Below, piece after piece: positions 1 through 5,476 of a DNA stretch of 6,019 nucleotides (position 1 is its first letter; every line of letters starts with the position of its first letter). Under the pieces are notes generated by a model. It saw only the letters and a program-made list of their open reading frames with translations. It had not been told where the DNA came from and ran no database searches. This DNA comes from an uncultured Campylobacter sp. GTDB lineage: Bacteria; Campylobacterota; Campylobacteria; Campylobacterales; Campylobacteraceae. The translations under genes and the position numbers were made by a program. Where the stretch lies: the NCBI RefSeq assembly GCF_937890585.1, contig NZ_CALACG010000245.1, forward strand, positions 1-6,019. Direction: 5' to 3'.

Positions 1-119
1 GTAAAAACGAGTATCTAAAACCAACTGGCTCGACCATCTTTGAAGAAAACGACCTACTTTTGGTGCAATGTGAAAACCAAGTGCTCTACCAAGATACGGT
101 TAAGTATTTGACTTATTGA
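1..119 (+). CDS. C-terminal end of an RCK_C/TrkA_C-domain protein, probably part of a K+ or Na+/H+ transport system (partial)
   Basis: The reading frame is open from the left edge (first full codon at base 3) to a TGA at 117-119 and gives 38 residues. The segment YLKPTGSTIFEENDLLLVQ has the pattern of an RCK_C (TrkA_C) domain: a short strand, a Gly-Ser-Thr turn, then acidic residues before a hydrophobic DLLLV strand. Such domains sit at the C-terminus of K+ channels, Trk subunits and NhaP2-type K+/H+ antiporters and regulate ion flux by ligand binding. The protein ends about 16 residues after this strand, so the domain is terminal. Which transporter it belongs to cannot be told from this fragment; an NhaP2-like antiporter is a guess. 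No clear terminator follows, and bioB starts 239 bases further on in the same direction from its own likely promoter. Confidence 0.6.
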   Translation, partial: KNEYLKPTGSTIFEENDLLLVQCENQVLYQDTVKYLTY

Positions 120-358
120 AAGTAAATTTGAAAATTTATTTAGTTTTTAGCCACCTCTTTTTTGTAAATTTTAAAATCTTACTCACTCGCCTTAGCAGAC
201 CACTGAATTTAGACCTCGTAGTCACTCGCCACTAAATTTAGGGCCGTGATATGCCAACTCTAATTTTAAAATTTGCCTGTTTTTCGTAAATTTAAGACGA
301 TCATACTTAAATTTTAAACCTACCAAAGCTATAATACGCCCCAAAAAAAGGATAAAAA
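120..358. other. AT-rich intergenic region before bioB
   Basis: I find no convincing gene in these 239 bases. The region holds many AAATTT words, a 12-base palindrome AATTTTAAAATT (262-273), a 10-base palindrome CTAAATTTAG (232-241), and two short imperfect direct repeats: CACTCGCC at 184-191 and 223-230, and CACTRAATTTAG at 201-212 and 230-241. The bioB promoter lies at the right end. It could be a decayed gene remnant or ordinary spacer. Confidence 0.5.
330..335 (+). promoter_or_regulatory. Probable sigma-70 -10 box for bioB-crcB
   Basis: A perfect TATAAT in the context AAGCTATAATACG lies 23 bases before the bioB ATG. It is followed at 348-352 by AAGGA, six bases before the start. The implied start of transcription is near 342, giving a leader of under 20 bases. 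No -35 box is evident, as is usual in Campylobacter, where T-rich periodic sequence takes its place. No operator or riboswitch is visible. Confidence 0.6.
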
Positions 359-1198
359 ATGAAAACGATTATGCTTTGTGCGATATGCTCCGTCACGCAG
401 GGAAACTGCGCTGAGGACTGCGCTTATTGCACGCAAAGTGCCAAAGCTGGCGCTGATATCACGAAATTTAAAGAAAAAAGCGTGCAGCAGGTGGTGGACG
501 AAGCCAAAATGGCTTATAAAAACCACGCTCTTGGCTTTTGCTTAGTCACAAGTGGTGCTAGGCTAAATGACAAAAAGACCGACTACATCGCTTCTTTGGC
601 GCGCGCCGTGAGCAAAGAAGTGCCAAATTTGATGCTCATCGCATGTAACGGCATGGCGACTTATGAGCAGCTTTGTGAGCTCAAAAATGCTGGCGTTTTT
701 AGCTACAACCACAACCTAGAAACAAGCCGCGAATATTTCCCCAAAATCTGCACAACACACTCTTGGGACGAGAGATATCAGACAAATTTAGACGCAAAAA
801 GGGCTGGGCTCATGCTTTGCACTGGCGGCATTTACGGCGTTGGCGAGAGCGAGGCCGACAGGGTGAGCTTTAGAGCTAGCTTAAAAGAGCTTGAGCCATT
901 TTCGTCGCCTATAAATTTTTTCATAAAAAGTGATGCACTAAGGCTTGATCTGCCGCCTCTTAGCGCGGATGAGGCCCTAAAAATCGTGCGTGAGACCAAA
1001 TGCGCACTGCCAGAAACTAGGGTCATGATAGCTGGCGGCAGGGAGAAGATTTTGGGCGATAGGCAGTATGAGATCTTTGAAAATGGCGCCGATGCGATCG
1101 TGATAGGCGACTACCTCACCGCAAAGGGCGAGAAGGCAAGCAAGGACATCGAGGAGCTTACAAAGCGCGGTTTTAGCTTTGCAAGTATCTGTCACTAA
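359..1198 (+). CDS. bioB: Biotin synthase (radical SAM), short epsilonproteobacterial form
   Basis: BioB inserts sulfur into dethiobiotin, the last step of biotin synthesis, using S-adenosylmethionine radical chemistry in the cytoplasm. The 279-residue product carries the radical-SAM motif CAEDCAYC (Cys17, Cys21, Cys24) for the [4Fe-4S] cluster. The three cysteines that hold the sulfur-donating cluster in E. coli (97, 128, 188) align with Cys61 (GFCLV), Cys96 (IACNG) and Cys154 (LMLCTGG). YNHNLETS, GGIYGVGE, INFF and AGGRE are further family blocks. The protein is shorter than E. coli BioB (346 residues) at both ends. The fourth E. coli cluster ligand, Arg260 in VRLSAGRE, aligns with Met in VMIAGGRE. 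The chain ends in Cys-His. The ATG follows AAGGA by six bases and precedes the motif by a length normal for this short type. The stop overlaps the crcB start (TAATG), so translation is probably coupled. No other bio gene is in the window. Confidence 0.95.
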   Translation: MKTIMLCAICSVTQGNCAEDCAYCTQSAKAGADITKFKEKSVQQVVDEAKMAYKNHALGFCLVTSGARLNDKKTDYIASLARAVSKEVPNLMLIACNGMATYEQLCELKNAGVFSYNHNLETSREYFPKICTTHSWDERYQTNLDAKRAGLMLCTGGIYGVGESEADRVSFRASLKELEPFSSPINFFIKSDALRLDLPPLSADEALKIVRETKCALPETRVMIAGGREKILGDRQYEIFENGADAIVIGDYLTAKGEKASKDIEELTKRGFSFASICH

Positions 1199-1551
1199 TG
1201 CTTGTAAATTTGCTTTTTGCTGGGCTTGGAGGCTTTATCGGAGCTGGATGTAGGTTTTTAGCTGGGGAACTGCTAAAATTTAGCCACTTTCCCCTAGCCA
1301 CGCTTGGTATAAATGTGCTTGGCAGCTTCATCATCGGCGTTTTATTTTGCCTAAATTTAAGCCAAAGCGTGAGGGTTTTCTTGGTCGTTGGCATACTTGG
1401 CGGCTTTACCACGTTTTCAAGCTTTAGCCTCGATAGCGTGAAATTTCTGCTAGAAGGCGAACTCATAAAAGGCTTTTTAAATATATTTTTAAACCTTAGC
1501 CTTTGCCTGATCGCAAGCTATCTTGGCATTTTGCTTGGTAAGAATTTGTGA
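1198..1551 (+). CDS. crcB: Fluoride ion channel CrcB/Fluc
   Basis: CrcB (Fluc) exports toxic fluoride as a dual-topology dimer in the inner membrane. The 117-residue product has the family blocks in order: GGFIGAGCRF (residues 11-20), LGINVLGSFIIG (36-47, with the pore Asn39), and GILGGFTTFSSFSLD (65-79). The last block contains the TTFSSF turn that binds the central Na+ and the pore-lining Phe73 and Phe76. Four hydrophobic helices fit the length, which is typical for a homodimeric Fluc of about 120 residues; no second crcB copy is adjacent. The ATG shares its A with the bioB stop codon, so the gene probably depends on bioB translation and transcript. There is no fluoride riboswitch, because the upstream DNA is bioB coding sequence. 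Pairing fluoride efflux with biotin synthesis has no obvious metabolic logic and may be simple transcript sharing. Confidence 0.93.
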   Translation: MLVNLLFAGLGGFIGAGCRFLAGELLKFSHFPLATLGINVLGSFIIGVLFCLNLSQSVRVFLVVGILGGFTTFSSFSLDSVKFLLEGELIKGFLNIFLNLSLCLIASYLGILLGKNL

Positions 1552-1714
1552 GGTTTTTTAAGGTGTGTAATAAATAACTTCTTTTATGTCATTTTGCAAA
1601 TTTTAAAATTCCATTCACCCCTAAGAATTGACTACTAAAATTTGGCTTCACTTATCGCTTAGCTCAAATTTAACAAAACCCCATGCAGTGCGAAGCGCCG
1701 CCACATGTGCCTCT
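1552..1714. other. Convergent intergenic gap between crcB and the exported-protein gene
   Basis: These 163 bases separate two genes that face each other. No gene is seen, and I find no classical GC-rich hairpin with a U-tract. Present are the palindromes AATTTTAAAATT (1599-1610, the same 12-mer as at 262-273) and CACATGTG (1702-1709), plus a weak hairpin GCGAAGCGC. Termination may be by AT-rich structures or Rho. Confidence 0.4.
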
Positions 1715-2197
1715 CTACCTAGCCTCTACCTTTGGCATCTGCAGCATAAAATTTCTAGCTTCGCTTAAAAGTACCGGTTTAAGCGCATCTGCTAAGGTTT
1801 TTGGATCGTAAATCCTCTCATACGAAAGCATCATAACTCCATCTTTTTTAAGTAAAAAGTGGATTATTTCTATATTTTTGCTCTTAGTTTCATCTTTTAT
1901 GAGGGCTAAAATTTGATCATTTTCTTCACTAAAAAGCACGTTTTTATCTTGCTTAAGAGCCATTTTTAGCTCTTCTAGTTCGTTTTTTGTCTTGACATCT
2001 TTGTCAAACTTTACTCTAAAAGCGGCAAAGTGCTCGTCCATGTTTTCATTTTTTAAAAAGTAAAAACTCTCATTTTTAACCACTTGCTTTTTATAAAATG
2101 TGCTGCCATCAAATCTAAAACTCTCAACTAAATTTGGCTCGCCTGCCAAAGAAAAGACGCCAAAAAATATCAAAATAAAAAGGCTAAATTTACGCAT
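1715..2197 (-). CDS. Small exported protein of unknown function
   Basis: I do not recognise a family. The 160-residue product starts MRKFSLFILIFFGVFSLAGEP, a clear Sec signal peptide with a short basic start, a hydrophobic core and a likely signal peptidase I cut after SLA (about residue 18). There is no cysteine anywhere, so it is neither a lipoprotein nor disulfide-bonded. The mature part (about 142 residues) is rich in Lys and Glu/Asp and soluble in character, with an acidic-basic helical stretch near residues 65-85 (KDVKTKNELEELKMALKQ) and alternating strands such as IEIIHFLLKKDGVMMLSYERI. It probably acts in the periplasm. The ATG at 2197 is chosen because it gives the complete signal peptide; GGAG lies nine bases before it (2207-2210 on the plus strand). 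The gene is monocistronic, convergent with crcB and divergent from the antiporter, so its neighbours say little about its role. Confidence 0.8.
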   Translation of the reverse strand: MRKFSLFILIFFGVFSLAGEPNLVESFRFDGSTFYKKQVVKNESFYFLKNENMDEHFAAFRVKFDKDVKTKNELEELKMALKQDKNVLFSEENDQILALIKDETKSKNIEIIHFLLKKDGVMMLSYERIYDPKTLADALKPVLLSEARNFMLQMPKVEAR

Positions 2198-2218
2198 AAA
2201 ATTTCACTCCAAATTTCT

Positions 2219-2224
2219 AAAATA
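2219..2224 (-). promoter_or_regulatory. Possible -10 box for the exported-protein gene
   Basis: On the minus strand the sequence reads GGCTATTTTAG, and TATTTT matches the Campylobacter -10 pattern loosely. It lies 21 bases before the ATG, with GGAG between. The spacing resembles that of the bioB and SemiSWEET promoters, but the match is imperfect. Confidence 0.35.
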
Positions 2225-2278
2225 GCCACCATTTTGCCCAAATTTTGCTTAGCTTAATCAAAAAATAACAAAGCTTTT

Positions 2279-2286
2279 TATACAAT
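2279..2286 (+). promoter_or_regulatory. Possible -10 box for the antiporter-gltA transcript
   Basis: TATACAAT lies 26 bases before the TTG start of the antiporter and contains near-consensus TATACA and TACAAT hexamers. The implied transcription start is close to 2293, which leaves room for the AAGGA at 2303-2307. The 115-base divergent region also carries the promoter for the minus-strand gene. Confidence 0.4.
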
Positions 2287-2302
2287 CAGGCATTTTTATT
2301 TT

Positions 2303-2307
2303 AAGGA
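2303..2307 (+). promoter_or_regulatory. Ribosome binding site that fixes a TTG start
   Basis: AAGGA ends five bases before TTG at 2313-2315. There is no ATG or GTG in frame nearby, and the first internal Met codons fall deep inside conserved membrane segments, so this site decides the unusual start. Confidence 0.75.
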
Positions 2308-2312
2308 TCTTT

Positions 2313-3476
2313 TTGCAGTTACACCAAGCAAGCGAGCTTAGCATCCTTGTCGTTTTGGCATTTATCGTCTTTGCTTCGCCTTATATTTCTAAAATTTTAC
2401 GCATACCAGTCGCACCTGCTGAGATACTACTTGGAGCGGTTGCTGGCTACATCGGAGTCGTTGGCGACAACGAGATGTTTAAGCTCATCAGCGAAGTTGG
2501 CTTTTTCTTTTTGATGTTTCTAGCTGGCATGGAGATCGATCTTAGGATGCTCATAAACATCGACCGTAAAATTTTGCGCCTTGGGCTCATCTATCTAGCG
2601 CTCATCTACGCTCTAGCCACGGCTCTGACGCTAGGACTTGAGCTTAGCCTGCTTTACATCATCATCATCCCGATAATGGCCGTTGGTATGGTATTTACAC
2701 TATTTAAGGAGTATGGCAAGCAGCAAGAGTGGCTAAATTTAAGCATGCTAATAGCAACTATCGGCGAGCTTTTAAGCATCACGCTTCTAACATTTACCGC
2801 TGCTTACTTGCAGTTTGGAGCGAGTATAAATTTATGGCTAACGATTGGCTATTTGATCCTATTTTTGGCTATCAGCGTGCTTAGTTTTAAAATTTTGGAC
2901 GTGCTTTTTTGGTGGTATCCGGGGCTTAAAGTGGTGCTCATGCCACACTACGACAAGGACGAGAAGGACATTAGGCTTTGCATCGCGGTATTTTTCACGA
3001 TGATAGCTTTAATGCTATATCTAAATTTAGAAGTCGCCTTTGGTGCGTTTATCGCAGGTATGTTTATCACGACATTTTTTGATCATAAAAAGGACTTGCC
3101 ACACAAGCTTTCAAGCTTTGGATTTGGCTTTTTGGTACCGATATTTTTCATCCACATAGGCTCGACTTTCAAGCTTTCAAGCCTAGGATCTAGCGAAGTG
3201 ATAAAGGATGCTATTTTTATATTTTTAGCGATGCTTGGCACCAGAGTTGTATCTAGTTTGCTCTTTTTGGGCAAGCTTGGCTTTAGAGGGATATTTTTAT
3301 TTTCAGTTTCGCAGTCTATGCCGCTCACTCTTTTGATCGCAGTTGCTACTATCGCACACAAATCAGGCGAGATAAGTGACTATTCTTACTCATCTTTCAT
3401 CCTAGCAAGCCTCGCACAAGCTATAATAGGAGCTATAATCATCAAAATTTTAATGCAATCAAAAAGCAAGGAGTAA
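2313..3476 (+). CDS. CPA2-family cation:proton antiporter, membrane domain only (KefB/NapA-like)
   Basis: The 387-residue product is very hydrophobic, with about eleven to twelve membrane segments, as in the Na_H_Exchanger (CPA2) family. Recognisable blocks are PVAPAEILLGAVAG (32-45), EVGFFFLMFLAGMEIDL (61-77), LNLEVAFGAFIAGMF (237-251) and FLVPIFFIHIGSTF (273-286), matching the family's FLAGLEID, GAFLAG and PlFFv.iG signatures. Such proteins exchange Na+ or K+ for protons across the inner membrane. It ends at residue 387 without an RCK/TrkA_N domain, so it is not a full KefB/KefC-type channel. In the helix where Kef proteins have Gln-Asp, this protein reads IATIGELLSITLL with Gly-Glu at 151-152, a possible ion-coupling acidic residue. 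The start is TTG, backed by AAGGA at good spacing. The stop is two bases before gltA, whose ribosome binding site lies inside the 3' end of this gene. The ion transported cannot be told from sequence. Confidence 0.85.
   Translation: MQLHQASELSILVVLAFIVFASPYISKILRIPVAPAEILLGAVAGYIGVVGDNEMFKLISEVGFFFLMFLAGMEIDLRMLINIDRKILRLGLIYLALIYALATALTLGLELSLLYIIIIPIMAVGMVFTLFKEYGKQQEWLNLSMLIATIGELLSITLLTFTAAYLQFGASINLWLTIGYLILFLAISVLSFKILDVLFWWYPGLKVVLMPHYDKDEKDIRLCIAVFFTMIALMLYLNLEVAFGAFIAGMFITTFFDHKKDLPHKLSSFGFGFLVPIFFIHIGSTFKLSSLGSSEVIKDAIFIFLAMLGTRVVSSLLFLGKLGFRGIFLFSVSQSMPLTLLIAVATIAHKSGEISDYSYSSFILASLAQAIIGAIIIKILMQSKSKE
3422..3439 (+). promoter_or_regulatory. Tandem TATAAT boxes inside the antiporter gene, possible gltA promoter
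   Basis: Two perfect TATAAT hexamers (3422-3427 and 3434-3439) lie 12 bases apart, both preceded by AGC as at the bioB promoter. They are 51 and 39 bases before the gltA ATG and would give gltA a transcript of its own. The repeats encode Ala-Ile-Ile-Gly-Ala-Ile-Ile-Ile, so protein sequence may be the whole cause. Confidence 0.4.
3468..3473 (+). promoter_or_regulatory. gltA ribosome binding site overlapping the antiporter 3' end
   Basis: AAGGAG lies five bases before the gltA ATG, and its last base is directly before the antiporter TAA stop. Ribosomes finishing the antiporter would therefore reach the gltA initiation site, which favours coupling. Confidence 0.75.
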
Positions 3477-3478
3477 AA

Positions 3479-4756
3479 ATGTCATCAAATACAGCCACAC
3501 TAATCGACAACCGAACTGGCAAGAGCTATGAATTTCCTATCCTAAAAGGCACGATGGGACCAGATGTCATCGACATATCGACTTTCTTTAGCGACACTGG
3601 GATGTTTACCTTTGACAGAGGTTACACCTCAACTGCGATGTGCCGCTCAGCCATAACCTACATCGACGGCCTAAAGGGCGAGCTCATGTATAGAGGCTAC
3701 GACATCGCGTATTTGGCTGAAAATAAGACATTTTTAGACGTTGCCTACCTGCTTTTAAACAAAGAGCTACCAACTAACGAGCAATACAGGGGCTTTAAAG
3801 ATGAGCTCAAAAAAAGAAGCTTCATACACGAGGGCATGATGAAGCTCTTTGACGCATTTCCAGACAAGGCGCACCCTATGGCGATCTTGCAGGCAGCGGT
3901 CTCTGCACTAAGTGCCTTTTACTCAGACCACCTAAATATGGATAAGCCTGAAGAGTACCACGAGATGGCTATGCGTATCATCGCTAAGATCCCAACGATA
4001 GCGGCCTTTAGCTACCGCTACTCACGCGGACTTCCTATCATATATCCAAATTTAGATCGTGGCTTTACTGAAAATTTCCTCTATATGATGAGGGGCTATC
4101 CATACGAGCACGTCGATCTTAAGCCTATCGAGATCAAGGCGCTTGACACGGTCTTTATGCTGCACGCTGATCACGAGCAAAATGCTTCTACTACGACTGT
4201 TAGGACCGTTGGCTCAACGCACGCGCACCCATACGCATGTATAAGTGCAGGTATCGGCGCACTTTGGGGCTGGGCTCATGGCGGAGCAAACGAGGGCGTC
4301 ATCCGCCAGCTAGAAGAGATCGGCACGGTCGCAAACGTCGATAAATACATCGCTAGAGCAAAGGATAAGAACGATCCATTTAGACTAATGGGCTTTGGTC
4401 ACAGGGTCTATAAAAACTTTGACCCGCGCGCAAAGGTGCTTAAAAAGATGAGAGATCAGCTGATGGATGAGATCGGCATTAGCTCAGAGCTCATCAAGAT
4501 CGCCAACCGCATCGAAGAGATCGCGCTAAATGATGATTATTTTGTGAGTAGAAATTTGTATCCAAATGTTGATTTTCACTCAGGGCTCATCCTAAAAGCA
4601 CTTGGCATACCAAACAATATGTTTGCCGTCATCTTCGTCATCGGCAGGACGCCAGGCTGGATTAGCCAGTGGATCGAGCTAAAAGAACAAGAGAGCATAA
4701 AGATCGTCCGTCCAAGACAGCTCTACGTCGGAGAGACAAACAGAACACCAAAATGA
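3479..4756 (+). CDS. gltA: Citrate synthase, type II (hexameric class)
   Basis: GltA condenses oxaloacetate and acetyl-CoA to citrate, the entry step of the TCA cycle, in the cytoplasm. The 425-residue length matches the long Gram-negative (E. coli-like) class. The N-terminal small beta domain (about 1-60, with GPDVIDI at 27-33) precedes LKGELMYRGYDI (65-76), a family hallmark. Catalytic residues are visible: His267 in WAHGGANE, His308 in MGFGHRVYKNFDPRA and Asp365 in NVDFHSG, equivalent to E. coli His264, His305 and Asp362. His229 in LHADHEQNAST is also conserved. The C-terminus VRPRQLYVG is usual. The protein is intact, with no unusual gaps. The ATG is placed by AAGGAG five bases upstream and by the expected N-terminus. 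It is probably co-transcribed with the antiporter, may also have an internal promoter, and is followed within ten bases by a strong hairpin. From memory, a transporter gene also lies near gltA and bioB in C. jejuni. Confidence 0.97.
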   Translation: MSSNTATLIDNRTGKSYEFPILKGTMGPDVIDISTFFSDTGMFTFDRGYTSTAMCRSAITYIDGLKGELMYRGYDIAYLAENKTFLDVAYLLLNKELPTNEQYRGFKDELKKRSFIHEGMMKLFDAFPDKAHPMAILQAAVSALSAFYSDHLNMDKPEEYHEMAMRIIAKIPTIAAFSYRYSRGLPIIYPNLDRGFTENFLYMMRGYPYEHVDLKPIEIKALDTVFMLHADHEQNASTTTVRTVGSTHAHPYACISAGIGALWGWAHGGANEGVIRQLEEIGTVANVDKYIARAKDKNDPFRLMGFGHRVYKNFDPRAKVLKKMRDQLMDEIGISSELIKIANRIEEIALNDDYFVSRNLYPNVDFHSGLILKALGIPNNMFAVIFVIGRTPGWISQWIELKEQESIKIVRPRQLYVGETNRTPK

Positions 4757-4765
4757 GTGAGCTTT

Positions 4766-4800
4766 AAATTTAGCTTCTAGCGGTCGCTGGGGCTAAATTT
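4766..4800 (+). terminator. Terminator hairpin after gltA, possibly bidirectional
   Basis: AAATTTAGC (4766-4774) and GCTAAATTT (4792-4800) are a perfect 9-bp inverted repeat. Inside it AGCG (4779-4782) pairs with CGCT (4785-4788), with TTC/GGG pairs able to bridge the two stems. The structure starts ten bases after the gltA stop. The A and T runs lie in the base of the stem rather than after it, so it could work on either strand. Confidence 0.65.
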
Positions 4801-4810
4801 GGCTTAAATT

Positions 4811-4861
4811 TATGTAGCAGGCTCAAGGCTACATAGCAAATGCAAAGCTCGCCCTTGAGCC
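4811..4861 (+). other. Possible H-type RNA pseudoknot or mutually exclusive hairpins
   Basis: TATGTAGC (4811-4818) pairs perfectly with GCTACATA (4828-4835), leaving a nine-base loop. That loop, GGCTCAAG (4820-4827), pairs perfectly with CTTGAGCC (4854-4861). The two helices interlock as an H-type pseudoknot with an 8-bp stem 1, an 8-bp stem 2, loops of one and zero bases and a third loop of 18 bases. Alternatively they are two exclusive hairpins. I know no named RNA family that fits. It lies in the 3' region of gltA, about 175 bases before the SemiSWEET gene. Confidence 0.45.
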
Positions 4862-4883
4862 AAAACTCTGTCGCTAAGCCAAC

Positions 4884-4903
4884 ACGCCGCATGCGTTTTT
4901 GTT
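4884..4903 (+). terminator. Terminator-like hairpin with U-tract
   Basis: ACGC (4884-4887) pairs with GCGT (4893-4896) around the loop CGCAT, and the stem can extend with two A-T pairs past one mismatch. It is followed by TTTTTGTT. The short stem makes it a modest intrinsic terminator, but its place directly after the pseudoknot candidate suggests a transcript ends here. Confidence 0.45.
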
Positions 4904-5007
4904 AAAATTTCATCAAATTTACTTCAAGCCAAACTCGTCAATCCACGCATTTTTATGCATAAATTTTTTAATTGCCAGCATTCACCGCTCGTGAAGAAAA
5001 AAAATAA

Positions 5008-5013
5008 TATAAT
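5008..5013 (+). promoter_or_regulatory. Probable sigma-70 -10 box for the SemiSWEET gene
   Basis: A perfect TATAAT lies 22 bases before the ATG at 5036, after an A-rich run (GAAGAAAAAAAATAATATAAT). The predicted transcription start near 5020 leaves a leader of about 16 bases with AAAGGAG. The layout is almost the same as at bioB. Confidence 0.6.
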
Positions 5014-5023
5014 GCCGCTTTTT

Positions 5024-5030
5024 AAAGGAG
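5024..5030 (+). promoter_or_regulatory. Ribosome binding site that sets the SemiSWEET start
   Basis: AAAGGAG ends five bases before ATG at 5036-5038. The frame is open back to an ATG at 4955, but that codon lies upstream of the likely promoter and has no such site, so the shorter start is right. Confidence 0.8.
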
Positions 5031-5035
5031 ATAAC

Positions 5036-5293
5036 ATGAGCGAAAGAAATTTACAAATTTTAGGTTGGATAGGTACGTGCCTATCGGTTATTATGTATAT
5101 TTCGTACATCCCACAAATAATGGGCAATCTTGATGGCAACAAAACACCTTTTATCCAGCCGCTAGCTGCTGCGATAAACTGCACGATCTGGACAAGTTAC
5201 GGCTTGCTAAAAGCTAAAAAAGACTATCCGCTTTCTGCTGCAAACTTGCCAGGTATAATCTTTGGACTTTTGGCAACTATAACAGCGTTTTAA
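5036..5293 (+). CDS. SemiSWEET-family sugar transporter (PQ-loop/MtN3 type)
   Basis: SemiSWEETs are half-size relatives of plant SWEET transporters; they form dimers in the inner membrane and move sugars such as glucose or sucrose down their gradient. The 85-residue product has three hydrophobic helices (about 7-27, 38-59 and 66-84), the family's usual size. The PQ motif is Pro26-Gln27 in YISYIPQIM. Asn48, Trp52 and Tyr55-Gly56 form the NxxxWxxYG block. Asn70 lies in SAANLPG of helix 3. Trp52 and Asn70 align with Trp48 and Asn64, the sugar-binding pair of Leptospira biflexa SemiSWEET, so the binding site looks intact. The gene has its own promoter and ribosome binding site and is followed by a strong palindrome, so it is probably transcribed alone. 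The substrate is unknown; no sugar kinase or glycoside hydrolase is nearby to suggest one. Confidence 0.88.
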   Translation: MSERNLQILGWIGTCLSVIMYISYIPQIMGNLDGNKTPFIQPLAAAINCTIWTSYGLLKAKKDYPLSAANLPGIIFGLLATITAF

Positions 5294-5325
5294 TGTGCTA
5301 GCTTCAAACCTTTTATGCTAAAAAA

Positions 5326-5355
5326 TAGCCGATAAATTTGCAAATTTATCGGCTA
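5326..5355. terminator. Perfect 30-base palindrome, probable bidirectional terminator
   Basis: TAGCCGATAAATTTG (5326-5340) is followed at once by its exact reverse complement (5341-5355). It lies 32 bases after the SemiSWEET stop. Five A before it give a TTTTT tract for minus-strand transcripts, and AAATTTAATTT follows on the plus strand. It can therefore stop transcripts from both sides, with the minus-strand version looking stronger. Confidence 0.65.
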
Positions 5356-5476
5356 AATTTAATTTATACAAAATGCTTTTGAATTTCTTTGATTTTTACA
5401 GATAAAACCAGATATTACAACGAAAATTTCACAAGAAAAACATTTCACCAAATTTTGTCACAAATATAAGGCAAAG

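Noticed and set aside
1150..1200. Fluoride riboswitch before crcB
   Set aside because: The sequence before crcB is the conserved end of bioB, and no fluoride aptamer pattern is visible.
832..1466. Minus-strand open frames opposite bioB and crcB
   Set aside because: They have no recognisable motifs or start signals and lie opposite well-conserved genes, so they are shadows of coding sequence. The same holds for minus-strand frames at 329-526, 3083-3361 and 4924-5184.
4947..4969. GCAT-TTTT-ATGC hairpin followed by AT-rich sequence as a terminator
   Set aside because: The stem has only four pairs and the T-run starts five bases later; the hairpin at 4884-4903 is the better candidate.
4955..5035. 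N-terminal extension of the SemiSWEET frame from an ATG at 4955
   Set aside because: The added 27 residues are polar and unlike the family, the codon has no ribosome binding site, and the likely TATAAT promoter (5008-5013) lies inside the extension. AAAGGAG points to the ATG at 5036.
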